DNA from: Dirofilaria immitis
Taxonomy: Eukaryota; Nematoda; Chromadorea; Rhabditida; Onchocercidae
DNA: 64,000 nt
Direction of reading: 5' to 3'
Assembly (NCBI GenBank): GCA_024305405.1
Contig: JAKNDB010000109.1
Location: 2,356,001-2,420,000, forward strand
The notes beneath the pieces are model-generated. The model was not told the origin of the DNA and made no database searches. It was given only the letters and a program-made list of their open reading frames with translations. Positions 26,601-39,064 of this stretch are shown here, in pieces. A program made the position numbers and the translations under genes. How positions within the stretch are numbered: the stretch's first letter is position 1; every line of letters starts with the position of its first letter.

Positions 26601-27737
26601 TGTTGTTTAGTTTTTATAACTTGAAAATCTTGCTTATTACTAGCCTTTTTATGTGCTACAGATACTGCAGAGTCTCTGCAACGAACTTATTGATTCTTTA
26701 CCGGATCACAGGATTCGAGGAGGGCGCACAGTTACTATAAAAATGAAGTTTTCAACGTTTGATGTAATTACAAGATGCTGCAGGTAATGAGTAATTCGGA
26801 ATTACGTCTCTTCTCTTTGACATTATGCTTTTATGACTCTAAGTCTTTCGTAAAGAGTAAGGCAAAACTTTGTATATATTCTTTTTATATATCAGATTCA
26901 TAATAAAATTCTGTCTAGTTTTTCAGCGTGGATTACATGATTTTTGATGCAGATCGCTTATTTGCTTTATGCTCAAAGTTTATCCGTCAGGAAATGCACG
27001 ATGGCCATCACAGTGATAAACATTTGCGACTGCTTGGTGTACGACTAGCGCGTCTGATCTTCGAGAACGAGAACGTATATTTTCAAAGTTTTAATTCTAT
27101 AACTATGTAAATTGTTTTCTCATTTTATCATGCTGTGTTTTGCCAGATTGAATTGTCAAATCCACTTTACTCATTCTGGAAACGAAGAAAACGAAATCGC
27201 CTGCAATGGAGTATATTAGTGATGCGTCAAATGATAGTCTTTCACTCCCAGCTTCAAAATTCGGTAATAATTTTAATAGGGCAGACGGACCAGGTGATGC
27301 CTTACAAGAAGTGCTTTATGTGGATGAACTACAACCTTGCCCGATTTGCAAAGTCGCATTGCCGAGGAAACTCAGTTTGGTGAATCGACATATTGACGAA
27401 TGTTTGAATAGGTACAGAAATTGATATGAGGAATTTGTAAATATTGTATTGGTATTTTTCTAATTATAAATATGATGAATATACTTTAACTGACGAAAGA
27501 GGCAACCTTTTGGTTTTTGGAGTTGTATGATCTTAATCTCAAATGTCACTTATTGCATAAATATGCTGTTTTTAGACAAGCAATAAGTGAATTACAAGAC
27601 ACTCAAAAACCAATAAACCGACGATAAAACACGGAAGTCCAGGAAATAAGATAACGAAGAAAAGGACGGTGAAGAGAAAAGTGCCAGACAAGATACCCAA
27701 GAATTCGTTAGAAAATTATTTTATCAAAAGGCGATAA
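23629..27737 (+). CDS. polk-1: DNA polymerase kappa (Y-family translesion polymerase)
   Basis: Copies past bulky lesions in the nucleus. Exons: 23629-23646, 24073-24223, 24336-24488, 25029-25160, 25253-25361, 25426-25601, 25691-25748, 26020-26144, 26259-26500, 26662-26783, 26927-27074, 27147-27411, 27576-27737; about 620 residues. The start MAGIDKDQVQKII aligns with the human N-terminal clasp. Catalytic motifs are intact: [14 protein letters not shown] and GLDEAYLDL. Palm, thumb ([18 protein letters not shown]) and little-finger sequences follow. Near the C-terminus is one UBZ-type finger ([13 protein letters not shown]), where the human enzyme has two, then a Lys-rich tail ending [11 protein letters not shown], like the terminal PCNA-binding motif. 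Intron 5 (25362-25425) appears to use a GC donor. Frame breaks near 24108-24117, 27188 and 27605 are repaired by homopolymer additions. Confidence 0.93.
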
Positions 27738-28811
27738 ACATGTGATTAATATTCGTCGTTGATATGACTAGATTTTAGATGCTTTTCTTTCCATAACTTA
27801 TAGATAATGGCAGTTATTTAGCTATTGAAAAGAAGTGACGCAAAAACTAGATAAGTAAAGAAAATAATCACAGATTCCGTATTCGGTTAGTAAATCTTGT
27901 TGAAAGAGTTTTAAATAAAAACAGATTGCTGCTGTTTTATCTAGATATTCTGATCTTAGTTTTTTGAAGGAACGGTTTCATATTGGGATATCTTCAGAAG
28001 TTGGAAACTATTGCTAAACTGTAAAAGGGAGGAATTTAACTCACATTTAAATAAAGTTGAATTTAGCTCTTTTGAGCAGAGGGATGGCGAGCAAAGGATT
28101 AGAAAGAGATCCTAGAAACTGTTGGAACAAAGTTCTGCCCGTGATAAACAATTATGGTACTGGTGATCACTGTCGCTTGCACTTCGTATTGCATTCTCGT
28201 CTTAGGTTTAAAAATAGCTTTGTTTAGTCGCATCACTCTTTGACTTATCTTCAACATATGTAGTGGCGCGGTAACGAATTTCTTGATATCATAGACATTT
28301 GTGGAATTCGAATATAAGATTTCCGCTGTTCGTTGATTTAGCGATCTGGATTTAATACCGGACGAATTACTAAACGAGGATAAACCATCACTGCAAAATT
28401 GTTCCTACCAGCATAGTGGAGGAGACACTGCCGGAAGTCGATGCAATGATACAATATTCCAGGCTTCTACAAAGCATTAATTCATCGCATATCTAGATGA
28501 CACCAAATGCAACTAACTGAGTCTCGAAAGAAGCATATGCCTATACATTACTACTAAACATCTATACCAAAATTTCATATCACTCCTCGCACTTCAAAAT
28601 GTTTTATTTCTGAAAATGAGTGCCAAACAGAGAAGTATAAGACATATTTTGTACTGGAGAGTCAAAGATGTGACAAAGAGATAAACTGTCACGAAAAACG
28701 GTCAACACAATGATTACACCAATGTATGAGTAATCAGGTCGCAAAAGAACTTTTGAGACGGGACGATCACAACAAAACAATGGATATAAGCCTAAAGCAT
28801 TTTAAATTCAT
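27738..28811. other. Intergenic region between convergent genes
   Basis: Lies between the polymerase kappa stop and the small RRM gene stop. An AATAAA at 27914 could serve the polymerase gene. Nothing else is supported. Confidence 0.5.
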
Positions 28812-29558
28812 TTATCGAGAAATAGCACGGTCAACACGAAGCTGACGTCCCATAAATTCCGCATGGTTCATACTGCCAACAGCTTGCTCTGCTGCTGCTT
28901 CTGTTTCGAATTCGCAGAAACCAAAACCGCGCGGACGGCCTGTGTCCCGATCCAGCACGATGCGCACACTGGTTACCGGACCAACTTGCCAGAAGAAATT
29001 TGCCACATCCTCTTCTCTTGCGCTGTATGGCAAGTTTCCTACTGAAAAATTCTACGAGATTAGCAAAGGTGGTGGATGACATTCATACTCTTAAACTAAA
29101 TTTACGTAGAAATCGATTATGCTTTTGACATGGAAGATTTTTATGTAAGCAAAAATTTGTTTTCACGGGAAATTGGAGTCCACAGATAAAATAACCTACA
29201 TTCTAGTCATATCAAAGCCTTCTGAATTGAAGAGAAATCAAAAGTCTGAGTTCCTTAATATATTCTTTCTGAACCATACGGAAAGAATGAAACAAGACAG
29301 CCTATCTTAATAAAGTGGTTTGAAACCGCTCTTTAGTAGTTTTAAATTCTTTAGGCACTTCTTAGTGTCAAATCACCTATTCATAGCTTTTGTGAATTGT
29401 TTCCATTTAAACGAAAATGCTATTGAAATGACATATATAAACAGCAAATACAACTAATGAGAACAATCTTCTGAATTTCTGTATTCCAGAGTCAGCTCGT
29501 AACGAAAAAAATGCAAAAAGAGAAAGGAATGAAACTGACCAAATACTGAACGAGACAT
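28812..29558 (-). CDS. Small single-RRM RNA-binding protein, 82 residues
   Basis: Two exons on the minus strand: 29540-29558 (MSRSVF plus one base, donor G|GTCAGT) and 28812-29041 (acceptor TTTTTCAG). The protein is one RRM with almost no flanks: RNP2 is VFVGNLPYS, RNP1 is RGFGFCEF. The sequence most resembles the CstF-64 RRM (VFVGNIPYE-type start), but the hinge, Pro-rich region and C-terminal domain of CstF-64 are absent: a stop follows DRAISR. Very small RRM proteins of this kind exist in C. elegans (the RBM-3-like pair), so it is likely a complete short protein rather than a truncated CstF-64. RNA binding is inferred from the domain; the target is unknown. Confidence 0.85.
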
Positions 29559-31065
29559 GATCTTCTCCGGAACCGAACGTGAGACCTTGGCGAGAGACAA
29601 AAACGACCCGAAAACTATAAGAAAAAAATTTTGAATAAAGGCAACCATAAGAAAAAGACATGGCAAGACATACGTTAGTGAGATTGGGAGGGTGCATAAG
29701 AAGTCTGACAAAATATCCTAACGTGAGCTTCATGCAATCTCCCCACTACTACCAGCTGATTTAGGCAAAAATTGAATAACAATCACGTAACATAATCTCC
29801 CATAATCGACTAAAGTACCGCTCATTCCACCAGCACCAAAGGACGAAACCACCACCACCCTCGAAGCCTAAAAATGGTGAATGAATGTAAAGGAGGTGCA
29901 CTGTGATGTCGATCGATCGCCCAAAAGACGCTGTTCGTCTGGTGCTGTACTACTATCTCATAACCAGACTGATCAACGAGAGCGATAAGAAAGGCTGCGG
30001 ATAGGGAATACAGACAGCTCCCTGTAATAGACGCAGATGTAGTAGGAATGAATAGATGGGTGTAGGAGGTGAGCAAGTCGGAATAGCAGACACTTACGAA
30101 ACAGCACTACATCAGCGCTACATGCGAACCAAGCGATCAATTGACGCCCATTTGTATGCTTCTTGCAGGATTTCGTAGTGCACGTGCTAGGACATTTTCA
30201 GAGAAGTTACGTAGGGGTTTCATTTGCGTACGCTGCCTTGCACACCTCTCTTTCTATGTTTATGCTATATAGTATCCTGTCCTGGAGTGACGGATATACA
30301 CGACATCTACACTTGCCAGCATCCCATGCATTTTTTCATAAGCAGTTGCGATCGGGAAAAGTGAGAAGTGCTGAAGATTTCTCAAGCCCAATTTTTCCTA
30401 AGTTACAAACACTTTGAGACATGCCGTGATGTTTCTTATACTACGCCTATTGGATACTGGAGTAGTACAGATGCAATAGCATCCATACATCGATCTAGTA
30501 CATTCTGCACTTACATAGTAAACAAGCTTATAGACAAGATGATTAAACTACGAAGAGCTAAGAAAAAGAAAAAGTATGAGTTTGAGTGAACGTTACCTCT
30601 CATGACCAAGTTCATCTCCTTTCTCATTACCAGACGCCATTCCCATCTTGTTACTAATTTAACAACTATACCTATTTTTATAAACAGGTTATATATCAGC
30701 ATACATCTTTTTCTCTAATATCAGTCGAACGCAAAGATACGAAAGGAATGAAGAAGTGGATTTTTCCAGTAATTAAATATTCGTCAGATTTACTTCAATC
30801 TTTAAACCCACTACAACACTGGGAGAATAAATGCTTAAAGCTAGATTTTGTCAAGAAATCAAAATCGATTGTGAAGAAATGTACAGGCTAATAACACGAG
30901 AAAAAAAAACAAAATGTACCGGAAATATTGTATTGCGATCTTCGTCATCGTAGCGGGATGAACAGCAGCAATCCAAGTTTTTTTCGAAGCTTAGAAAAAT
31001 TTTCATGCTCAGGACATGCAACTTTTTGATTTTTATTTTTACCAAAACAACTAATAATCAAAGCA
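29559..31065. other. Intergenic region, no gene seen
   Basis: About 1.5 kb between the small RRM gene and HSCB. Open frames around 29407-30589 lack splice or similarity support. Confidence 0.5.
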
Positions 31066-32776
31066 TCATTCATTATCTGCAATTTTACTTGATAAGCTAG
31101 TCTTCAAACGGTAATAAAATGTTAATTTGAGTACAGCTTCTTTCGCCTTTTTAAGCTCGTTTGTTTGAATGCTGTCCTTAAAGTCTTGTTCGAGCATATT
31201 GATCTTAGCCTCCAGTTCAATCAACAAGATCTTTAGTTCCTTCGAGTCATTGTTCATTACTACCAGTTCATTCAGTTCCACCATTTCTACTAGGAAATCC
31301 GTGTTGCCCGTTACATCTAGAAAACAGTATCGCTAATTATTCAGAAGAACAGGGAAAATTGTTACAAACTGGAGACTGAGTTCTCCAAAATTCGAAAAAA
31401 AGTTTAAAATAAATTACCTTCATTATCTAGTGGATCCCCTTTCAGTGTAAGCAAATATTTTGCCCTCTCTAACGGTTCAATCAATGTTTTATATGCGTTA
31501 TTGAGATATCGTGAGCAGTTTTCAGATATTTTTTTTCTTTCTGCAGACAAGTGAGCTGTCGTAAACATAAGAAACAGAATTTAACTTGTCATTGAATTCT
31601 GGATCGTAAGGAATTAAAAATATATATATTAGCTGAATCTTCTATAAAACTAATATGAATTCTTAGAGAATTTGAAAAGATCTAGTCAAGCAGTCATCAA
31701 GAAGAACTGAAAATTTTATAACGGAGATCAAATGGTTATCTCACCCACAAGAAAAGGAAAATTTCTTCGTTCCTACGAAGACAATACATACAAATAAAGA
31801 TTCTTCCCTTTTATGAAAGTGATACAAACGATTGCCAAAATGTTTTTAATTTGCAGAAGTAACAACGGATTTGCAAAAGTATTCAAAAACATCAATGTCT
31901 CTTGGTGAAGTAAGACTTTAAAATGTTACTTGAGAACATTTTGAGAACTTGTCAGGATGAACAACTGACTGCAATTTGAGGAAATTTATCTTCAGTAACG
32001 AAAGATCAATATCAAAGCTAGGAAGCAGACCCAAATAGTCGAAATAATTTCTGCCTCTGTTTTCAACTGGTTGGATGGCTGAACACAATGGACAGAAAAA
32101 TTTTTCCTGTAACAAACAATATCCATTTTACTAAGGCGTAAAAGGATGTTGTTACAAATTATTGCATTAAATGCTTGTAAAATTCTTCAGTTCAAGAAAT
32201 CATATTTGCTTCTCTTCCGCATATCTGCACATTGAGATCTTAGAACTGCAAGATAATATGAGCCAATCGAAAAAATTCTATCTAAGCAGACGAATAATTA
32301 ACAACGATAAAGAACTTGGTCTTTAATTTACTTAATTGCCAGTATCATTTGTTTAAAGTCGAGATAAAAAAATTCAAAAAATATGAAATACCATAAATAA
32401 GAAATGTGAATGGAAAGCTATTATCAGCACGTTAAAATCCCTTACACATTAAGAATATCTTCGATAGGTCAACATATCACGTCTGTTACTTCTTACTGCA
32501 TATCATCTTTTAAAAACTGGAAACAAACCTTCAAACAGTTAATAGCTTTATGACATTTCCAACAATCCAAAGTTTCAGCGCATCTTTTTCTGATTTTACT
32601 GGAAAGAGAAACAAGCTGCCATCTGATGGCTTGAATACGGTCTTCATATCCAATTTAAATTTTCAAATAAATTAACAATTATCGAGAAACTGAAAAGTAA
32701 GTACTCACCAGAAATTACGTGAGAGTACAGTTGGTTCTAAGCGAAACAAGAACATCGCCAAGAGAGCTAAGATCAT
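31066..32776 (-). CDS. HSCB/HSC20 iron-sulfur cluster co-chaperone (J-protein)
   Basis: Mitochondrial J-protein that brings the ISCU scaffold to the HSPA9 chaperone for Fe-S cluster transfer. Exons on the minus strand: 32709-32776, 32529-32598, 31930-32106, 31418-31540, 31066-31316; about 229 residues, as in human HSCB. The start gives MILALLAMFLFRLEP, a weak targeting region. Next is the animal-type zinc site, split over two exons: CWKC, then CPLC. The J-domain carries VVHPDKFSK with the essential HPD. The C-terminal domain is helical and charged (EMVELNELVVMNNDSKELK). Exon 4 is out of frame unless the T8 run at 31529-31536 gains one base, giving KEKKISENCS, which aligns with the human sequence without a gap. 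Intron 3 holds the second copy of the 84-nt repeat. Confidence 0.9.
31770..31853. repeat. 84-nt exact repeat, copy 2 (HSCB intron)
   Basis: Identical and same-orientation copy of 20618-20701. It is wholly inside the intron between HSCB exons 31930-32106 and 31418-31540. Confidence 0.9.
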
Positions 32777-33427
32777 ACGTTCAAGTTCTTTTTTCATAGT
32801 GCGACTCGACTACAAATTTTTAATAACGCTGAAAAACCAAGAACAAGGACAACGGTTTGAAAATGGACTCATACCATTTCAACAACGTATGGACCTCGAC
32901 AATGCACAACGCTACAGGATAACAGTCAGCACCATCTCCCGGGAAAGCTTGTCAACCTCACAGCGATCTTACCCTGCTAACTCCATATTTACCTTACACT
33001 TCCTTTAGAAAATGACGGTCTAACAAACGGACTTGCCGCTACATAAACACAAAAATCTTCGAATCTCCAAATTTCGTTACCGCATATCACAGAATAGTTA
33101 GCCATAAGCACCTTAACGAAAAAACGAATCTCTTCCCATCTAACATAACCAAAATTATTAAAATCGGTAAGGAGTGCAATATCCTGCCATATCAGTGGAA
33201 TTCAAAATGAGACATGACACTAGTTTCTGTAAAATTTTATTTTATAAGTGATTCACACGATGGTATGAAACTGAAAATTCAAATCACATCAACAAGGACA
33301 AGAAAAATAAACATATTTGGATAATAATAACACGGCAAATGAAAATAATTTCACATAGCCAAATATATTAGCATATTAAAAGTTTACCCCAGAGATCAAC
33401 AAAAACAAGCAGAAACAACTAAGAAAA

Positions 33428-34939
33428 TCACTTATTAGCATAGTTGACATACATCGACTGCGAAGGTGTTATCTTGAAATTATTCAAACCGGCACGAGCT
33501 GATGTTGCTTCAGCTTCTGTCTCGAATTCAACAAATGCAATATCTGGCCTATTCGGAATACGTCTGATATCTTTCAGACCAGGGTAGCTGTAAAAAACAC
33601 AAAAATTGCCGTACTTAAAAAGATTCCACATATATACTATCAAAAAATTTTGAGGATTATCTATGTAATTAGAAATATCGCTGTAGTTGTTGAACTTTCA
33701 AAAATAGCTTGATAAAAAGCTTTCCAATAATAAACGACTTAATTATTGGAATCAATATATATAGTTGTCGTACTTCACTTTTCTAAAATTACGAAACTGA
33801 ACTTGAACAGATCATCACTAAAACTTACGGATTAAAAAGAAGGAAAGCATCTGCTCTGTTGTCTCTTCAGGTAAATTTGTGCAAAAGAGAATTTTATTTG
33901 GCGGATTTGTTTTTTCCGGAACTTCTGTTTTCCAGCAGGAGTTTTATCCATACGCATCTAAACTGGAATAAGTGTAGTTGTTTTAAAGCATATACTGGTA
34001 ACTTCCGTTTTCTCCTTCCATATAAACATATGCCTAACAGAAATAATCTAATGAGTGCATCAAACATCAACGAAATCCTACCTTTTACTTTCCTTCACAT
34101 GACCTGTTTTTTGCGTTTTTCTCCAGTAGCCTGTTTGGCAAGAAGATGTTTTTGGACGATCCACATAAGTACCTTTCGCTTTCGCAATAACGTCAGAATC
34201 TTCTCGCGCAAATTGTATACGCTGTAAAATCAAACATTTTAAACATTATGATGTCTCAGACATCGACTAAAGAGCCGAAATTTTTGAAAATGCAGGATAA
34301 GAAATGGGTTCAACAGAAGCTTATTATCATAGTGATCCCTAAAACTGCGGGATTAAAAATTATGAAAACATAAGAAACATCAGCCGATATAATTAGTTGA
34401 TTTTAGCAGAACATTTGTAAATAAAGTAAACCCACCATAGGCTTATCATAAAATGGGAATCCCTGCATTGCACGCAATGCATTCGTTGCTGAACTTATTT
34501 CCTTGAATATTACATGCGCCTGTAGAAAATTTAATTAAGCAAGAGAAAATAAAAGAATTAAATCTTAACAGATGAGTTCAAAGGTAAGAATAAAGACGGC
34601 TAATTACCTATTTACAAAAATTCAAGACTACCTGCCCACGCATTTTCAGTGTTTTGAATGCCATTATATCAATGATTTGCCCGAACTGCGAAAAAATCGC
34701 GTAAAGAGCCTTCTTAAGCTCTGAAAAATCTATTTATTAGATTGTAAGCAAAATCTTATCCAAATGGTGACGTTTATGATTTTGGTAAAGCTATTTAAAA
34801 TTGCTAATTCTATCCGCCGTACTCGGTTGTCTTCCTAGAACTAACAGGAAGAGCTGATCAAAGTGCAAAACCAACCTTCCTTTTTCGTTTTTTCATTAAG
34901 ATTATTGATATAAATGGTATGATTTGGTTTTATATCCAT
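33428..34939 (-). CDS. U1A/U2B'' family snRNP protein (SNF-like)
   Basis: Spliceosomal protein binding U1 and/or U2 snRNA hairpins. Exons on the minus strand: 34876-34939, 34632-34720, 34436-34519, 34082-34221, 33829-33962, 33428-33587; about 223 residues. RRM1 starts [20 protein letters not shown], continues [20 protein letters not shown] and ends [20 protein letters not shown], nearly the human sequence. A short charged linker follows, shorter than the Pro/Met-rich linker of human U1A. RRM2 has [16 protein letters not shown] and [16 protein letters not shown] and ends YVNYANK. Single-base losses near 33834 and 33923, and a net one- or two-base change near 34149, interrupt exons 4 and 5. Sequence alone does not separate U1A from U2B''; insects have one dual-role SNF. 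Confidence 0.9.
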
Positions 34940-37900
34940 GACGAAGAAATCTGAAACTAACTAAATCAAGGCAACCTCCAAGAAATATGCGCCTCTCCAT
35001 CCTAACATAACGCAGTCCGCAACCTCTACCAATCGAAAACTTTATTACTTCCGAGGAGTCCGCGAAATGCAGTACCATCTTTTACTAGCTTCAGCTAATT
35101 CACAAGAAACACCTCGTTATGAAAAACTTTAATCTCATCCATATAAATTCGTTAATAGATTTGTGAATATCATAAAGCTGTTGAATTGGCTATGAAATAT
35201 TGCGTCTGAAACTTCACTGTTAAAGAACGGCAAATGCATGTAACCGTCATTAACAAAAAACATTAAACTGTGCTGTTTTCAACTTACACAACTTTTAATT
35301 TCTATAATACGCTATACTTGAGATCTTTCCCATCACTGCTATTTAATCATCCAATATGCTACGTTTTCCTGATGATTTAACATTGAATATCGAGAAATTC
35401 GCTCCCGAAATAAGTTGAGATCATTCTCCAGTAATTTGTTTCTTTGCATATCAACAAGATACAAAATAATTCTGCTAATTTATCTGGACGAAGTCAAAAG
35501 TTCGAATTACTTACCTCCATTGCTTTAAAATGGAAGTATTTATTATTAATTGGTCGAGTGAGCGCTACCTCATTGCAAGTTTTATTTCCTTCATTTAAGG
35601 CAAAAGCTGACGTTTTGAGAAAACCAATTTCATTTAGAGACCACCTGTTCTTCATTACGCTCGTTGTCAGTGAGACATAGGGCTTTGATTGCTTAGTTTT
35701 GAGAATGTGGAAGTGTAGGATTTCTTATGCAGCTGCTTTTATTTCAGATAAATAGATTCAGCTAAAGTGGAATTGTACGATATTCTCATTTGAAGCGTGC
35801 TGCTGATAAATTAATCTGAATATTACATCTCTTCTTGACGTGTTGCATAAAATTTCTAACTGCGAAAATCAAGATGGTTAGTGAAGTTCCTATTTGACTA
35901 AGTGATAGAATAACTCTGGATGGACTGCTGTGGTATTTTAAACTTTTGATATTTCAAAACTAAGCTGCCGGGACTTGTCAGACGCAGTTCGCACACTTTT
36001 CTGGCTCAGCACACTTCGCGTTAATTTGCTTTTCCCTTCATTTTTCTAGCCGAATTGGACACACATTTTCTGGGGCGCCTGCTTTTGGTGTTATCCGTTA
36101 TATGTCCTCGCCAATTTACATCGTGTGGAAGTTATCAAGTACGATATGTATGGAAATTTAATACAAGATAAGGTGAATTTGCGACTTTAATCTTAGACAA
36201 GATTTTGAACTTTTACGGTACATTTACGCAATAATCCAAGCTGCGCCATGTTATATCCAACTTGATCATAGACTTACTCTGGATTTTAGGGAATTTTCTT
36301 CAATAGTACTTTGTTTATTAATCTATTTCAGGCAGTAGCTGAATACTGGTGGCGTTATCCTTCTAAAAAAATGTCCGGCAGTAGTCGCCAATCCTAGGCT
36401 TCGGTAACGTTCGTGGCCTACAATTTATCAGCAACAAATTATTCTGATACGCATTGGAACTTCGACACAAATGACAATGTACACAGTGTGACCTGTATTG
36501 AAAACTCTAAGTCAACACTCTTAAAAACTTCGTTCTAATAAATTTCGACGTATTAGAGACTGCGTTCACTACTCACCCAACTCTATAAGCGCTATTCAGA
36601 TTATACTGTAAAACTATTGAAGATCCATTTAAATGCAAATCTAACATTCCTTGTGAAGCACTTTCAAATCTGAAATACTGTTATTTTTCTTCAGACTTTT
36701 TAAGTTCTGGCTGCACATCAATCCAACACCATTATCAAACGACAAAACCCAAACCAATTCAAGTGCAGATAGCATTCGTCAAATACCGAGGTGAAGAGAA
36801 ATGCACAATTTCAAACTGTTCTGTTGTTACACTGCAGATTTGCTTCCACAAAATATACTCCTTAAAATTTAACTTGAAACAATTCAAGATGCAACCTTTT
36901 CCTGAATGAGGTTTGCATACAAAACACCATAATATTTAACATACAAACAATAACGTGAAACGTACAAACACATCGCAGGTGAAAATTGAAAATGTAATAT
37001 AGCTTATACACATCATAGAAAACGTACAAATCAATATATCAGTAATAAAAATACTCCAGAATACACTTGGAAATCAATGAATAGTGATGTTTAAACAACC
37101 AATTCACCAAGAGTAATTAAAAGACTTCATGATGTTAACAATTATTCGTAAAATAGTTCCCACGCTAATCAACAAAACGATGAACTCACAAATGATCTTG
37201 ATTCTCGCGGCGCAAAACGAAGGAAACGTCTACCATTACTTAATAACAATACATTTAAACACACAAATATAAGATAAAATAGGTAGTGAAAAACCAATAA
37301 ACATGACTTGTTTCCTGACCAAATGAACTTTATCTCACCCTATCACAATTATCTTTGATACGGTCCCGACCAACGACATCCACTCCTACTTGAAACGCAG
37401 AAGAAATTGCGGCTGCGCTTCGCATGTAACTACTGCACAGCTAAGTAAACAGTATTTAAGACGTGATGGGAAACACAATCAGAAGTAACATTTTCTTTCA
37501 ATTACACCGGATATCAAGCGATGCCTCTCAGTTCGAAAAAAAACAGCATTGTCGTTTACAATATCATCAACGTCCCTTTCTGGCCTGAGCAATCTGCGAC
37601 CCAAAAATTACACTTTTCTTGCCCCTAAACATATTTCAGTTAATTTCATAATCAGTCTTATTCCATTAAACTCCAAAACGGAGAAACTAGCGATCAAAGA
37701 TCGTTCTTCCAGGACTCTTAAAATACGGTCTTTCTATATCATTCTAGTTTCAATTCCAGATAAAGAGCTTTTAGTTTGAAGAAACCTTGACCCCATTAAT
37801 GGAACCAGTATCTAACAAAAGTGTTCCGTCCAGATTAGAAAAGTTTATCAAAAATACGATCTTGGGAGGAATGATTATCCATAAATATGGCCACTTCTGA

Positions 37901-39064
37901 TAAACATTTAACCATCTTTTGACCTGAATTCGGAAAAATCATTGTTGTGCAGCTACATATCAGTAAATATGGAGAAAGAAAATTATACACACTACTGTTG
38001 CAAACACGGTTACACAGGACGTTCATGAGAGAAAATGAGCAATGGTATGCTTCATTAAACCCAATTTTATTATGCAAAAGAGGTGCGCAAAGAAAACTTC
38101 TATTAGCAGCGTGCTAAGAACAAAAAAGCATCAAAATAGCGTTCTTTGATAATGACTGTTACTGTTTTTGGCATTTTAATGGAACGAACAACTGTTAATT
38201 AGCAGCAACATTTTCACCACAAAAAAAAGGAAAAGAAATGAAAACCTGAGTAAACTTAAAACCAGAGTGCCACTAAAACATTTAACAGATTATCTCATTA
38301 TATGCTAGCATCTTATGATTTTCCAACTCGCTTCCAGTTAATTAATGTTTTCTGATGCTTTGGTAATGACCCTTAAAAATGGAGTAAGCATGAAAGTTAC
38401 TATACAATTAAGACTTGATACTATGGAAAATATCTATTTCATTCAAATGATGTAAAACTACTGATCCGTTAATTATCGAATTTCATATTTATTCAGTAAC
38501 TTAATTCCTTTACATCTTAATTCTAATACATTCACTTTAGACATGCATACCCGTTCTACATTACAGAAAATCCTCCTAAAACAAACCTGTGGCATGCGTC
38601 GTATATGCTGATCGATTTTATAACGTATAAATCCCGCACTGCGACTCACGCTTTTCATAGAAGCACATGTAACAAGATGTGTAGTATAAGACAGCTTAAT
38701 TTCCTCAGCTTTATCGTCTGGTGTTGTTTTTCATCGATACTGTTACGAATTAGAACACAATATTTCATAACTTCGAGATTTGAAACAGCCCTGCAGCTTT
38801 CTATCATTATCAGGTGACTTCCTTGCTTCTACCATATTCCTCATTGCAAAGACCGCATTGGATCGAAAATACCAGCGCAATTCATGCATGATTTTCTCAT
38901 TTTCATCCTCTCTATTTCCAAGTACTATTACCGAAGTCTCGGAATAATTTGTCAGTCTCCGATCCAACATTCCTCTAAATCTTTACTACTTTCCAATTTA
39001 TATCCCCAGGTTTCCGAATTATCGATTCAAGCTCGGTCACATCTTTTTAGCATTTGCTACTTAT
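34940..39064. other. Intergenic region, no gene seen
   Basis: About 4.1 kb between U1A/U2B'' and MEP-1. Scattered open frames up to 113 codons (38884-39225) have no splice sites in phase and no recognisable similarity. Confidence 0.5.

Noticed and set aside
28812..29558. Truncated CstF-64 (cleavage stimulation factor) pseudogene
   Set aside because: The RRM is complete with clean splice sites and a normal stop, and tiny single-RRM proteins exist in nematodes.
33859..34227. 122-codon plus-strand open frame
   Set aside because: Antisense to exons 4 and 5 of the U1A/U2B'' gene and explained by them.
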